Both the position numbers and the translations under genes were made by a program. Of a stretch of 64,000 bases of DNA, positions 53,377 through 62,218 are shown piece by piece. Below the pieces are notes generated by a model. That model was given only the letters and a program-made list of their open reading frames with translations. It was not told the origin of the DNA and ran no database searches. The DNA comes from Paraburkholderia acidicola (GTDB taxonomy: Bacteria > Pseudomonadota > Gammaproteobacteria > Burkholderiales > Burkholderiaceae), in contig NZ_MTZV01000006.1 of NCBI RefSeq assembly GCF_002362315.1, positions 1,054,001 through 1,118,000 on the forward strand, given 5' to 3'. Every line of letters starts with the position of its first letter. Position 1 is the first letter of the stretch.

Positions 53377-54366
53377 ATGAAATTCAACTCAATCGAACAG
53401 ATTGTCAACGATAATATATTCCTGTCGCTCGACGCATTCGCTCGCGGCAGGAACATTTATCTGAAACTGGAAGGCTTCAATCCTGGGGGGTCGATTAAGA
53501 TCAAAACCGCCCTGGCACTGATAAGGGACGCCGAACAGCGTCGCGATCTGTGCCAAAAGAAGAAAATGATCGAATCGAGTTCTGGAAACCTTGGGCTCTC
53601 GTTGAGTATGATCGCGGCCGCCCGGGGATACCGGTTTACCTGCGTGGTCGATGCGAACACGAGTAAACAGATGATCAGCACGATGCAGGCGCTCGGCACG
53701 AACGTCATCGTCATCGATCGCCGGGACGAACAGGGCGGGTATCTCGGCAACCGTCTCGGTTACATCCGCGATGCGCTGGAACGCGATCCCGAGCTGATCT
53801 GGCTCAACCAGTACCAGAATCCGGCCAATCCGGCCGTGCACAGTGAAATGACGGCACAGTCGATCTATGACGAATTCGATCACGTCGACTACCTGTTTGT
53901 CGGTGCCGGCACGACCGGCACGCTGATGGGCTGCGCCGCCTTCTTTCGCGAGCATTCGCCGGACACGAAACTGATCGCCGTCGATTCCATCGGCTCGATC
54001 ACCTTCGGCACGCCCGGTGGACGTCGTTACCTGCCTGGGCTTGGCTCGAGCGTGATGCCGTCGTTTTTCGACCGCGGCCCGCTGGACCTGCTGGTGCAGA
54101 TATCGGAAGCCGAGACCGTCGCGGCATGCCGCGACCTCGCGCACCGCTATGGCAGTCTCTGCGGCGCATCCACCGGCACGGTCCTCGCCGCCGTCAGACG
54201 GCTCGCCGGCGACCTGCCCCGTGACGCGACGATCGTAGCGATCTCGCCGGATCTCGGCGGCGCCTATATCGATACCCTTTATAACGACGCGTGGTGCGAC
54301 AGCACATACGGCAATGCCTGGCGCGACGTTCTCGAACACACCACGGAGACTCTGGCGTATGTCTAG
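53377..54366 (+). CDS. sbnA: SbnA-like diaminopropionate pathway synthase
   Basis: 329 residues of the fold-type II PLP family. The PLP lysine is K41 in NPGGSIKIKTA, the substrate loop is ESSSGNLGLS, and the phosphate-binding GAGTTGTLMG is present. SbnA condenses O-phospho-L-serine with L-glutamate to an N-linked intermediate that SbnB oxidises to L-2,3-diaminopropionate. The typical K-D-R after the lysine is K-I-K here. The ATG at 53377 gives the family start; a longer frame to 53323 has no support. It overlaps sbnB by 8 bp. The product feeds module 2 of the NRPS. Confidence 0.9.
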   Translation: MKFNSIEQIVNDNIFLSLDAFARGRNIYLKLEGFNPGGSIKIKTALALIRDAEQRRDLCQKKKMIESSSGNLGLSLSMIAAARGYRFTCVVDANTSKQMISTMQALGTNVIVIDRRDEQGGYLGNRLGYIRDALERDPELIWLNQYQNPANPAVHSEMTAQSIYDEFDHVDYLFVGAGTTGTLMGCAAFFREHSPDTKLIAVDSIGSITFGTPGGRRYLPGLGSSVMPSFFDRGPLDLLVQISEAETVAACRDLAHRYGSLCGASTGTVLAAVRRLAGDLPRDATIVAISPDLGGAYIDTLYNDAWCDSTYGNAWRDVLEHTTETLAYV

Positions 54367-55387
54367 CCCCCCCTCGTTCAGCGTGATTGGCGGAAGCTAC
54401 ATCAGCGATCTACTCGCGAAATCGAGAGTCGACATCATCGATATCGTCGAACATTGCTATCGGCTGCACCACCTCGGCGGCACTCACAATCCGGACAGCT
54501 ACTTCCTGCGTTTCGACGACAAGCCCGAAGCCCGCATCATCGCCTTGCCAGCCGCGATCCGCGATGTCGATCGCAAGGCGTTCGTGTCGGGTATCAAATG
54601 GATCAGCAGCTACCCGCGCAATATCGAATCGAATCTTCAGCGCGCGTCCGCTGTCATCGTGCTCAACGATTACGAAACCGGCTACCCGTTCGCCTGTCTC
54701 GAAGCCTCGCAGATCAGCGCGGCGCGCACCGCGGCCTCGGCCGTGCTCGCGGCCACGCGGCTTGGGCCGCAGGGGCGGCAGGCCGGGCGCCTCGCCGTGA
54801 TCGGCGGTGGCGTGATCGCCGGCACGATACTCAGCTACTTCAAGGCAAGCGGCTGGCAGTTTGAAGACGTCTGCGTGTACGACACATCGCCCGGGAACGC
54901 CGATGCGTTCGCGCGCAATCTCAGCGCGCGCGATATTTATGCCGTGCGAACAGGCACCTGCGACGAGGCCCTCGCGGCAGATGTCGTTGTGCTCGCCACG
55001 ACCGCGGGCACCCCGTGGATCCCGGTCTCGCATCGCTTCGCCTCATCGCAGCTCATTCTGAACATTTCGTTGCGCGATCTGCCGCCTGAATCGCTATTGA
55101 GCGCGAACAACATCCTCGACGATGTCGAACACTGCATGAAAGCCAATACGTCGCCGCACCTCGCGGAGCAGCGCTACGGCCAACGCGACTTCATCACGGG
55201 CACGATCGGGCAGGTCATCCTGGGCGACGTGCATCTCGATTCCGGCAAGCCGATCATTTTTTCGCCGTTCGGTCTTGGCGTACTCGATCTGGCGGTGTCG
55301 ATGTTTATTCTCGAACGGGCACAGGCTGACGGCGCCCGCCAGGCGATCCCCGGCTTCTTCGCCGCAACCGAACGGTGGACCATGTAG
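54359..55387 (+). CDS. sbnB: SbnB-like dehydrogenase (diaminopropionate formation)
   Basis: 342 residues of the ornithine cyclodeaminase/mu-crystallin family. Marks are SFSVIGGSYISDLL at the start, GGTHNPDSYFLRF, the NAD loop RLAVIGGGVIAGTIL, and a C-terminal FSPFGLGVLDLAV. SbnB oxidatively cleaves the SbnA product to L-2,3-diaminopropionate and 2-oxoglutarate. GGAG lies ten bases before the ATG, inside the end of sbnA. Together with SbnA and an O-phosphoserine source this completes the precursor supply for the monobactam ring. Confidence 0.92.
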   Translation: MSSPPSFSVIGGSYISDLLAKSRVDIIDIVEHCYRLHHLGGTHNPDSYFLRFDDKPEARIIALPAAIRDVDRKAFVSGIKWISSYPRNIESNLQRASAVIVLNDYETGYPFACLEASQISAARTAASAVLAATRLGPQGRQAGRLAVIGGGVIAGTILSYFKASGWQFEDVCVYDTSPGNADAFARNLSARDIYAVRTGTCDEALAADVVVLATTAGTPWIPVSHRFASSQLILNISLRDLPPESLLSANNILDDVEHCMKANTSPHLAEQRYGQRDFITGTIGQVILGDVHLDSGKPIIFSPFGLGVLDLAVSMFILERAQADGARQAIPGFFAATERWTM

Positions 55388-55438
55388 AACACGGCACGCC
55401 CGCTTGAACGCGAACTCACCTCCATTCGATCACCCGAT

Positions 55439-55463
55439 GCCGGCAGCGCACTGCGCTGCCGGC
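55439..55463 (+). terminator. Perfect hairpin between sbnB and the RND genes
   Basis: Arms GCCGGCAGCGC (55439-55449) and GCGCTGCCGGC (55453-55463) are perfect complements with a 3-base loop, 51 bp after the sbnB stop. Only a short, mixed T-rich stretch follows. It probably attenuates transcription between the precursor genes and the efflux genes. Confidence 0.55.
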
Positions 55464-55488
55464 TGGACTTATTGGCCTATCCATCCGC

Positions 55489-56685
55489 ATGCCCACGTCT
55501 TCCCCCGATCGCCGTAAAACTGTCGCTCTCGCACTGGTGTCGCTCGTTGCGGTCGTGCTGCTCGTGTGGATCGTCGACCGTACGACGGCCGCGCGTCCGG
55601 CTAGCGCCAGCCAGACAGACCCAGCGATTCCCGTCACGGCCAGCACGGTCGGCACGATGAATCTGCCGCTCTATCTGACCGGGGTGGGCGCCGTGGCGCC
55701 GCTGTACGACGTGACCGTGAAGAGCCAGGTCGACGGGCAGATCGTCAAGGTGAATTTCAGGGAAGGTCAGTACGTTCATAGCGGTGATGTGCTCGTCGAA
55801 ATCGATCGCAGGGCGTTGCAGGCGACCGTCGATCAGGCCAGCGCGAAACTCGACCAGGACCGGGCTACGCTCGCGAATGCCCGACTCGAACTCACGCGCC
55901 ATCAGCAACTCGCGCAGGTCAATGCGACCTCGACACAGGCGCTCGAGGCACAGCAAGCCCTCGTGAACGAGCTGAACGCGCAGATTCGCGGCGACCAGGC
56001 GGCCCTCCAGAACGCGCGCGTATCGGTCGACTACACGACGATCCGCGCGCCGATCTCGGGACGCATCGGCTTCCGGCTCGTCGATCAGGGCAATCTCGTC
56101 AGGGCGAACGAAACGACGCTCCTCACGCTGGTCACGACTTCGCCTATCACGGTGATCTACTCCGCGTCTCAGGACGCGCTACCGGCCATTCAGAAAGCAT
56201 TGCATCGCGGACCGGTCGACGCGATCGCGCTGACGACCGACGGCAACACGGTGCTTTCGCGAGGTCATCTGGAGGTGATCGAGAATCGCGTCGACGCGGC
56301 AACCGGCGTGATCCGGTTGAAGGCGCTGTTCGCGAACGGCGACGGCGCGCTCTGGCCCGGGCAATCGATCATGATGCGAACGAGGGTCGACGTGCTGCCG
56401 AATGTGACGGTGGTACCCGAGGATGCGATCCAGCAGGGTGCCGATGGGGCTTTCGTGTTTGTCGTCGAGGTAGATGACAAGGTGGTCGTGCAGCCGGTCA
56501 AGGTGTCGAACCGTTCGCTCGGCTACGCCGCTATCGCAAGCGGTCTGAAGGTCGGTCAACGTGTGGTCGTGCAAGGCCAGTACCGGCTGCAGGGCGGCGC
56601 ACACGTGGCAGCGACGATGATGCCCGCGGCGCACGCGCTCGACGACGCAGTGGCCAGCGCCACCGTCGCAACGGATGCGCACTGA
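55489..56685 (+). CDS. RND efflux periplasmic adaptor (MdtA-like)
   Basis: 398 residues. An N-terminal membrane anchor (VALALVSLVAVVLLVWIVD) is followed by lipoyl-like and coiled-coil domains (VKSQVDGQIVKVNFREGQYVHSGDVLVEID) and TIRAPISGRIGFRLVDQGNLV, all typical of MdtA/AcrA fusion proteins. It links the inner-membrane pump encoded 2 bp downstream to an outer-membrane channel, probably the lipoprotein at 46055-47620. By location it serves export of, or resistance to, the locus products. Confidence 0.95.
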   Translation: MPTSSPDRRKTVALALVSLVAVVLLVWIVDRTTAARPASASQTDPAIPVTASTVGTMNLPLYLTGVGAVAPLYDVTVKSQVDGQIVKVNFREGQYVHSGDVLVEIDRRALQATVDQASAKLDQDRATLANARLELTRHQQLAQVNATSTQALEAQQALVNELNAQIRGDQAALQNARVSVDYTTIRAPISGRIGFRLVDQGNLVRANETTLLTLVTTSPITVIYSASQDALPAIQKALHRGPVDAIALTTDGNTVLSRGHLEVIENRVDAATGVIRLKALFANGDGALWPGQSIMMRTRVDVLPNVTVVPEDAIQQGADGAFVFVVEVDDKVVVQPVKVSNRSLGYAAIASGLKVGQRVVVQGQYRLQGGAHVAATMMPAAHALDDAVASATVATDAH

Positions 56686-56687
56686 TC

Positions 56688-59600
56688 ATGAGCAAGAATG
56701 TATTCGCGGTGTTCATCCGCTACCCCGTCGCCACCTGCCTGATGACGGTGGGCATTCTGTTCGCCGGCGTGGCCGCGTACTTCCATCTGCCCGTCGCGCC
56801 GCTGCCGCAAGTCGAATTTCCCACCATCCAGGTCTCGGCGGTATTGCCTGGTGCCGACCCCGTTTCGGTGGCCTCGACACTGGCCCAGCCGCTCGAAACG
56901 CAGTTCTCCAAAATCCCCTACGTCACGCAGATGACGTCGCAGAGCACGCTGAGCTCGACGTCGATCGTGCTGCAGTTCAGCCTTGATCGAAGCATCGATG
57001 CGGCGGCCAACGACGTGCAGTCGGCCATCGACGCAGCCGCCGCGCAACTGCCAAACGACCTGCCCTCGCCGCCGACGTTCCAGAAGGTCAACCCCGCCGA
57101 TGCGCCGATCATGCTGCTGAGCGCAACGTCCGCGACGCTCCCGCTCACGACGATCGATGACTATGTCGAGACGAGGCTCACGAAAAGTCTGAGCCAGATC
57201 GACGGCGTGGGCAGCGTGTCGATCGGCGGACAGCAGAAGCCGTCGATCCGCATCCAGCTCGATCCGCTCAAACTGTCGGCGCGCGGCCTCTCGTTCGAAG
57301 AGGTCCGTCATGCACTGACGGGACTCTCGGGCGTCAATCCGAAAGGCGTGCTCAACGGCACGATGCGGTCGTACACGATCTACACGAACGGACAGATGAC
57401 CGAGCCGGCGCAGTGGAACAACGCGATCGTCGCCTATCGCGACGGTGCGCCGGTGCGTGTCAGCGACATCGGACGCGCGGTGCTCGGCCCCGAAGACAAC
57501 ACGCTCGCGGCATGGATCGACGGCAAGCGCGCGATTTCAGTCGGGATCTACAAGAAGCCCGGTGCCAACACGGTCGCCACCGTCGACCAGATCCGCGCGA
57601 GGCTGCCCGAGCTGGAGGCCTCGCTGCCGCCCTCGCTAAAAGTCACCGTGCTCGCCGATCGCACCCAGACGATCCGCGCATCGCTGCTCGACATCGAACT
57701 GACACTGCTTCTGAACGTCGTGCTGGTGGTGCTCGTCATCTATGCGTTCCTCGGCAGTGCGCGCACGACCCTCATCCCGGCCATCACGGTGCCCGTGTCG
57801 CTGTTCGGCGCGTGCGCGCTGATGTGGGCGTTCGGCTACAGCCTCGACAACATCTCGCTGATGGCCATGACCATTGCGGTGGGCTTCGTGGTCGACGATG
57901 CGATCGTGATGGTCGAAAACATCGCGCGGCACGTGGAGCGCGGCGAGCCACCCTTGCAGGCTGCACTGAAAGGGCTCAGTGAAACCAGCTTCACGATCGC
58001 GTCGATCAGCATCTCGCTCGTCGCCGTCCTGTTGCCGCTACTGCTGATGGCCGGCATCATCGGCCGGATGTTCCGCGAGTTCGCGGTCACGCTATCCATG
58101 ACGATCCTGGTGTCGGCCTTCGTCTCGTTGACGCTGACACCGATGATGGCGGCCTACCTGCTGCGAGCGCGTCGGCCGGGACACGAGCACAAGGCGCCGC
58201 GGCCCGGGTTGTTCGAGCGGGGCTTCGCCCGCATGGCCGCCACCTACGAGCGCTACCTCGACCTCGCGCTCAAGCACCGCTTTATCACCCTGTGCGTGTT
58301 CTTCGCGTCGGTTGCCGCATCGGTGGTTCTGTACGCAGGGATTCCCAAGGGCTTTTTCCCGCAGCAGGACACGGGTGTGATCTCCGGCGTTTCCGAGGCC
58401 GCGCAAAACATTTCCGTCGAAGACATGGCGCGCCGCTCAATGGCGCTGCAGGCCATCATCCGCGCCGATCCGGCCGTCGAGCACTGCCAGATGGCAGTCG
58501 GCGGCAGCGCCTATGCGGGTACCACCGTCAACAACGGCCGCTGGTACATCACACTGAAACCGCGCGATCAGCGCGACGTGTCCGCCGACGAGGTCATCCG
58601 CCGCCTGCGCCCGCAGTTCGCGCAGGTGCCCGGCGTGCGCATGTACCTGCAGGCTGCGCAGGACGTGATCATCGGTGCGCGGCTGGCTCGCACGCAGTAT
58701 CAGCTGACACTGCAAAGCCCGGACGTCGGCGCGTTGACGTCGTGGTCGCCGCGCCTGCTCGCGAAGCTCTCCGCGCTGCCCCAGCTGCGCGACGTTGCAA
58801 GCGACCAGCAGGTGAACGGTTCGGCGCTCAGTGTCTCGATCGACCGCGATCAGGCGGCCCGCTACGGCCTAACACCCGAGCAGATCGACGGCACGTTATA
58901 CGACGCGTTCGGCTCGCGGCAGATCGCGCAGTACTTCACGCAGCTGTCGACCTACAAGGTTGTCATGGAGGCACCACCTGCCCTGCAGCGCGACCCCACG
59001 ACGCTCGACAGGATCTATATGAAAGCGCCGTCGGGCGACCAGGTGCCGCTGTCGTCGGTTGCGAGATGGACCACCGACTCGGTTCAACCGCTGTCGGTCA
59101 ATCACCAGGCGCACTTCCCGTCGGTCACGATCAGCTTCAATCTCGCGCCCCATGCGTCGCTCGGCGAGGCCACCGCTGCCGTCGAGGCCGCGCAGGCGCA
59201 ACTGGACATGCCGCCCACGATCGTCAGCTCGTTCCAGGGCACGGCGCAGGCGTTCCAGAGCACGCTCGCGACGATGCCGATCCTGATCGGAGCGGCACTG
59301 GTCGTCGCCTACCTGGTGCTCGGCGCGCTGTACGGCAGCTTCATCCATCCGTGGACGATCCTGTCGACGCTTCCATCGGCAGGCGTCGGCGCGATTGCGA
59401 CCCTGTGGCTGTTCAAGTACGACTTCAACCTGATCGCGCTGATCGGCGTCATCCTGCTGATCGGTATCGTCAAGAAGAACGGGATCATGATGGTCGACTT
59501 CGCGATCGCCGCGACGCGCGAGCAGCACATGAGCTCGTTCGACGCGATCCGCAGTGCCTGCCTGCTGCGCTTCCGGCCGATCATGATGACGACGATGACT

Positions 59601-59837
59601 GCCCTGTTCGGCGCGCTGCCGCTGCTGTTCGCGTCGGGGATGGGCTCCGAGTTACGCCGCCCGCTCGGCTATGCGATGGTCGGCGGCCTGCTGGTCAGCC
59701 AGATGCTCACGCTGTTCACCACACCCGTGATCTACCTCTACCTGGACACGCTATCCAACCGGCTCAAGGTATGGTTCCAGCCACACGATGGCGACATGGC
59801 GCCTGAGCCCGCCGCCGAAGATGCGGTGCAGGAATGA
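56688..59837 (+). CDS. RND efflux pump (MdtB/MdtC-like)
   Basis: 1049 residues, full length for an HAE1 RND pump. It begins MSKNVFAVFIRYPVATCLM and has two sets of six membrane segments separated by large periplasmic loops. VGFVVDDAIVMVENIARH carries the proton-relay aspartates, and the second half has LIALIGVILLIGIVKKNGIMMVDFA. It pumps substrates from periplasm or membrane outward using the proton gradient. Translationally close to the adaptor gene. Only one RND gene is present, so it likely works as a homotrimer. Confidence 0.96.
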   Translation: MSKNVFAVFIRYPVATCLMTVGILFAGVAAYFHLPVAPLPQVEFPTIQVSAVLPGADPVSVASTLAQPLETQFSKIPYVTQMTSQSTLSSTSIVLQFSLDRSIDAAANDVQSAIDAAAAQLPNDLPSPPTFQKVNPADAPIMLLSATSATLPLTTIDDYVETRLTKSLSQIDGVGSVSIGGQQKPSIRIQLDPLKLSARGLSFEEVRHALTGLSGVNPKGVLNGTMRSYTIYTNGQMTEPAQWNNAIVAYRDGAPVRVSDIGRAVLGPEDNTLAAWIDGKRAISVGIYKKPGANTVATVDQIRARLPELEASLPPSLKVTVLADRTQTIRASLLDIELTLLLNVVLVVLVIYAFLGSARTTLIPAITVPVSLFGACALMWAFGYSLDNISLMAMTIAVGFVVDDAIVMVENIARHVERGEPPLQAALKGLSETSFTIASISISLVAVLLPLLLMAGIIGRMFREFAVTLSMTILVSAFVSLTLTPMMAAYLLRARRPGHEHKAPRPGLFERGFARMAATYERYLDLALKHRFITLCVFFASVAASVVLYAGIPKGFFPQQDTGVISGVSEAAQNISVEDMARRSMALQAIIRADPAVEHCQMAVGGSAYAGTTVNNGRWYITLKPRDQRDVSADEVIRRLRPQFAQVPGVRMYLQAAQDVIIGARLARTQYQLTLQSPDVGALTSWSPRLLAKLSALPQLRDVASDQQVNGSALSVSIDRDQAARYGLTPEQIDGTLYDAFGSRQIAQYFTQLSTYKVVMEAPPALQRDPTTLDRIYMKAPSGDQVPLSSVARWTTDSVQPLSVNHQAHFPSVTISFNLAPHASLGEATAAVEAAQAQLDMPPTIVSSFQGTAQAFQSTLATMPILIGAALVVAYLVLGALYGSFIHPWTILSTLPSAGVGAIATLWLFKYDFNLIALIGVILLIGIVKKNGIMMVDFAIAATREQHMSSFDAIRSACLLRFRPIMMTTMTALFGALPLLFASGMGSELRRPLGYAMVGGLLVSQMLTLFTTPVIYLYLDTLSNRLKVWFQPHDGDMAPEPAAEDAVQE

Positions 59838-59883
59838 GCGGATTCGATCACCCAGGAAACCAGGCAACCAGGAACAACATCCG

Positions 59884-60909
59884 ATGAACAAGCGCTTCAA
59901 CGCGAACATCCTGCGCGCGGCCCTGTGCATGGTCTGCGCAGCCGTCGCGCCAGCGCATACGGCCCTCGGCGCAACGGCCGCTACGGCCGCGATCGTCGCG
60001 CCGCACGACGCGTTGCAAAAGACCCTCGACCGGTTCGCCAGCGCTGCGAGACCCGGTACGCTCGGCGTTGCCGTGCTCGATATGCAAGGCTCAACCGGGT
60101 GGCAGGTCAACGGCAACCAGGCCTTCCCGATGATGAGCGTCTTCAAGGCGCCGCTTGGCGCCGCCGTGCTCGATCGCGTCGACAAGGGCGAGCTCAAGCT
60201 GAACCAGCGTGTCACGATCACGCGCGACGAGTTGCGCCCCGGGCGAAGCGCCATTCGCGGCGCATTCCAGGGCGATCGCATGTCGTTCCCGCTCGCCGAC
60301 CTGTTGCACGCCGCCATCAGCGAGAGCGACAACACGGGCGCCGATGCGCTGCTCAGGCTGATCGGCGGACCGCAGGCTGTCACCGCCTATCTGCGTGCGC
60401 ACGGCATCCACGGTATGACCGTCGACATGGGCGAAGGGCAGGTCGCCGACGTGTTTCGCAATCTCGGCGGTGCCGCGTCGCCGCCCGCCGGAGAAACCGC
60501 CCCACAGAGACAGCAACGGCTTCAGGGTGGCCTGCAGGCGTATCTATCCGATCCGCGCAATCGCACGACACCGGCGGCAGCGGCGGATTTCCTGCGCAAA
60601 CTGTCGACGGGCGCCCTGCTATCCCCAACGTCGACGCAGTATCTGATGACGCTGCTGAACGAGCAGGTGACCCCGCGCAGGCTGCGCGTGGGATTACCGG
60701 CGGGCGTCACGTTCGCGGACAAGTGCGGCACGTCGCTCACCGTGAACGGCGTGACAGCCGCCTTCAACGATATCGGCATCATCACCTGGCCAGACGGGCA
60801 CCGTGTCATCGTCGCAGCGTTCCTGATGGCGTCGCACGCGAGTCGCGAGGAGCGCGACAGGCTGTTCGCCGATCTCGCCAGAGCGATCGTGGCAGCCCGG
60901 CATCCGTGA
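59884..60909 (+). CDS. Class A beta-lactamase with atypical omega loop
   Basis: 342 residues with a signal peptide. Serine-nucleophile motif S85-V-F-K88, SDN at 148-150, and K280-C-G-T-S in place of the usual K-T-G. Counting from SDN, Glu184 falls at the place of the class A general base Glu166, but the surrounding R-W-E-P-x-L-N motif is absent and an insertion of about 15-20 residues follows. It should hydrolyse or bind beta-lactams in the periplasm and so protect the producer. Whether it degrades carbapenems or monobactams, or acts as a sink, cannot be told. The ATG at 59884 has AGGA ten bases upstream, 46 bp after the pump gene. Confidence 0.9.
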   Translation: MNKRFNANILRAALCMVCAAVAPAHTALGATAATAAIVAPHDALQKTLDRFASAARPGTLGVAVLDMQGSTGWQVNGNQAFPMMSVFKAPLGAAVLDRVDKGELKLNQRVTITRDELRPGRSAIRGAFQGDRMSFPLADLLHAAISESDNTGADALLRLIGGPQAVTAYLRAHGIHGMTVDMGEGQVADVFRNLGGAASPPAGETAPQRQQRLQGGLQAYLSDPRNRTTPAAAADFLRKLSTGALLSPTSTQYLMTLLNEQVTPRRLRVGLPAGVTFADKCGTSLTVNGVTAAFNDIGIITWPDGHRVIVAAFLMASHASREERDRLFADLARAIVAARHP

Positions 60910-60929
60910 CACATGGAGATCGCCCGCCA

Positions 60930-62165
60930 GTGTCTGCGCAGCCGCCCATGAGTCGGGCGCGCGCTGCTCATGGCGACTTTGCGTTTACAGCCCTGCGCGT
61001 CGCGACGCTCGCGCTGGACTACGCGAAAGGCTTCCTGCTGCCGCTGATCGTCTACCAGCAAAGCGACGGCAGCACCCTCGCGGTCGGACTCGCCTATTTC
61101 GTCGAGTTCATGCCGCGCGCGCTGCTGTCACCGCTCTTCGGTTCGATCGTCGATCGCAGCATCGGCAAACGGCTGGCCTTCACCGTCGAGGGCTCGCGGT
61201 TTTTCTTCATGCTGGTGTGGGTCCTGCTCGGCAGGACCCATCACGCATGGATGCTGTCGAGCGTGGTGTCGCTGCTGTCGGGCATGTCGCTCGTGTACTA
61301 CGAGGCCACCGCGGCACAACGGCTCGCGCCGGCAGGCTTGCAGCGGTTCCAGACCCGCTCGCAACTGCTGGAGCCCCTCGCCCGGCTCGCGGGTCCGGGC
61401 GCCGCCGCCCTGGCGTTTTCCGGGCTGTCGCCGCGCTCCGCGATCGGCATGCTCGCGCTTGGCTACGGCGCACTGCTCGTGGCGTCGATCGCGTGGCGCG
61501 CCAGCACGACACGGCACTGCGTCACCACCTTCGAGCGCTGGACCCTCAGGGCTGAATGTGCGAATTTCGCGGCGCTGGCGACCAACGCGAAGCTGCTGGC
61601 GCTCACCTTCGCCAGCGGCTTCCTGAACGTATTCTTCGGGGTTTTTCAATCGCTGATCGCACCGACGATGATCGGACTGTACGGACTGCCGGTCGCCTAC
61701 AGCGCCATGCCCAACATCGCCGGCGGTGCGATTTCGTTCGCGCTGTGCTTCCTGATTCCCCGCTTCCTCACGAACCTGAGCCCTGCCGGCTTCGGGACAC
61801 TCGGCACGCTGTGCCTCGCGCTCGCTGCGGTCCTGTCCGCCGTGAACCTGGGAGCCGGGTTCTTCTGTCTGGCATTCGGCATGCTGATTGTCGGCAGCGC
61901 GCTCTTCGGCATTTTCTTTCGGCACAAGCGCTATGAGCTGATTCCCGCGAACCAGCTTGCGCAAGGTATCGGCGCGACCACGTCGGTCGTGACGGCCTTC
62001 CTGCCAGTCGCCGGACTGGTGACGGCCGCAACGAATGCGTTTGCGTCCGTGACCGTCATCGGCGCGGTGGGTTGCGTCGTCGCTGCGGCGCTGTACGCTG
62101 CGATCCGGTTCATCGGCAACGATGAGCGGAACGCGGCGCAGCGCCTCGCGGTCATGGACGACTAG
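60930..62165 (+). CDS. MFS transporter
   Basis: About 411 residues with twelve membrane segments. The start is uncertain: GTG 60930 with GGAG upstream, or ATG 60948. ALRVATLALDYAKGFLLPLIVYQ opens the first helix, and LSPLFGSIVDRSIGKRLAFTVEGS is an MFS_3-like loop 2-3. It lies directly after the beta-lactamase gene in the plus-strand resistance and export run. It could export the monobactam, carbapenem or bulgecin-like compound, and is the fourth drug-type exporter in the locus besides the RND pump. Confidence 0.85.
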   Translation: MSAQPPMSRARAAHGDFAFTALRVATLALDYAKGFLLPLIVYQQSDGSTLAVGLAYFVEFMPRALLSPLFGSIVDRSIGKRLAFTVEGSRFFFMLVWVLLGRTHHAWMLSSVVSLLSGMSLVYYEATAAQRLAPAGLQRFQTRSQLLEPLARLAGPGAAALAFSGLSPRSAIGMLALGYGALLVASIAWRASTTRHCVTTFERWTLRAECANFAALATNAKLLALTFASGFLNVFFGVFQSLIAPTMIGLYGLPVAYSAMPNIAGGAISFALCFLIPRFLTNLSPAGFGTLGTLCLALAAVLSAVNLGAGFFCLAFGMLIVGSALFGIFFRHKRYELIPANQLAQGIGATTSVVTAFLPVAGLVTAATNAFASVTVIGAVGCVVAAALYAAIRFIGNDERNAAQRLAVMDD

Positions 62166-62190
62166 CTACCTTCACTCACGTCGCATGGCC

Positions 62191-62218
62191 GAGGGGCCCG
62201 CGTGTCAGAACGCCCCTC
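62191..62218 (+). terminator. Weak hairpin at the convergent gene ends
   Basis: GAGGGGC (62191-62197) and GCCCCTC (62212-62218) can pair with a 14-base loop and are followed by only two T residues. It overlaps the end of the autotransporter gene. It may help terminate the plus-strand resistance operon. Weak evidence. Confidence 0.3.
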
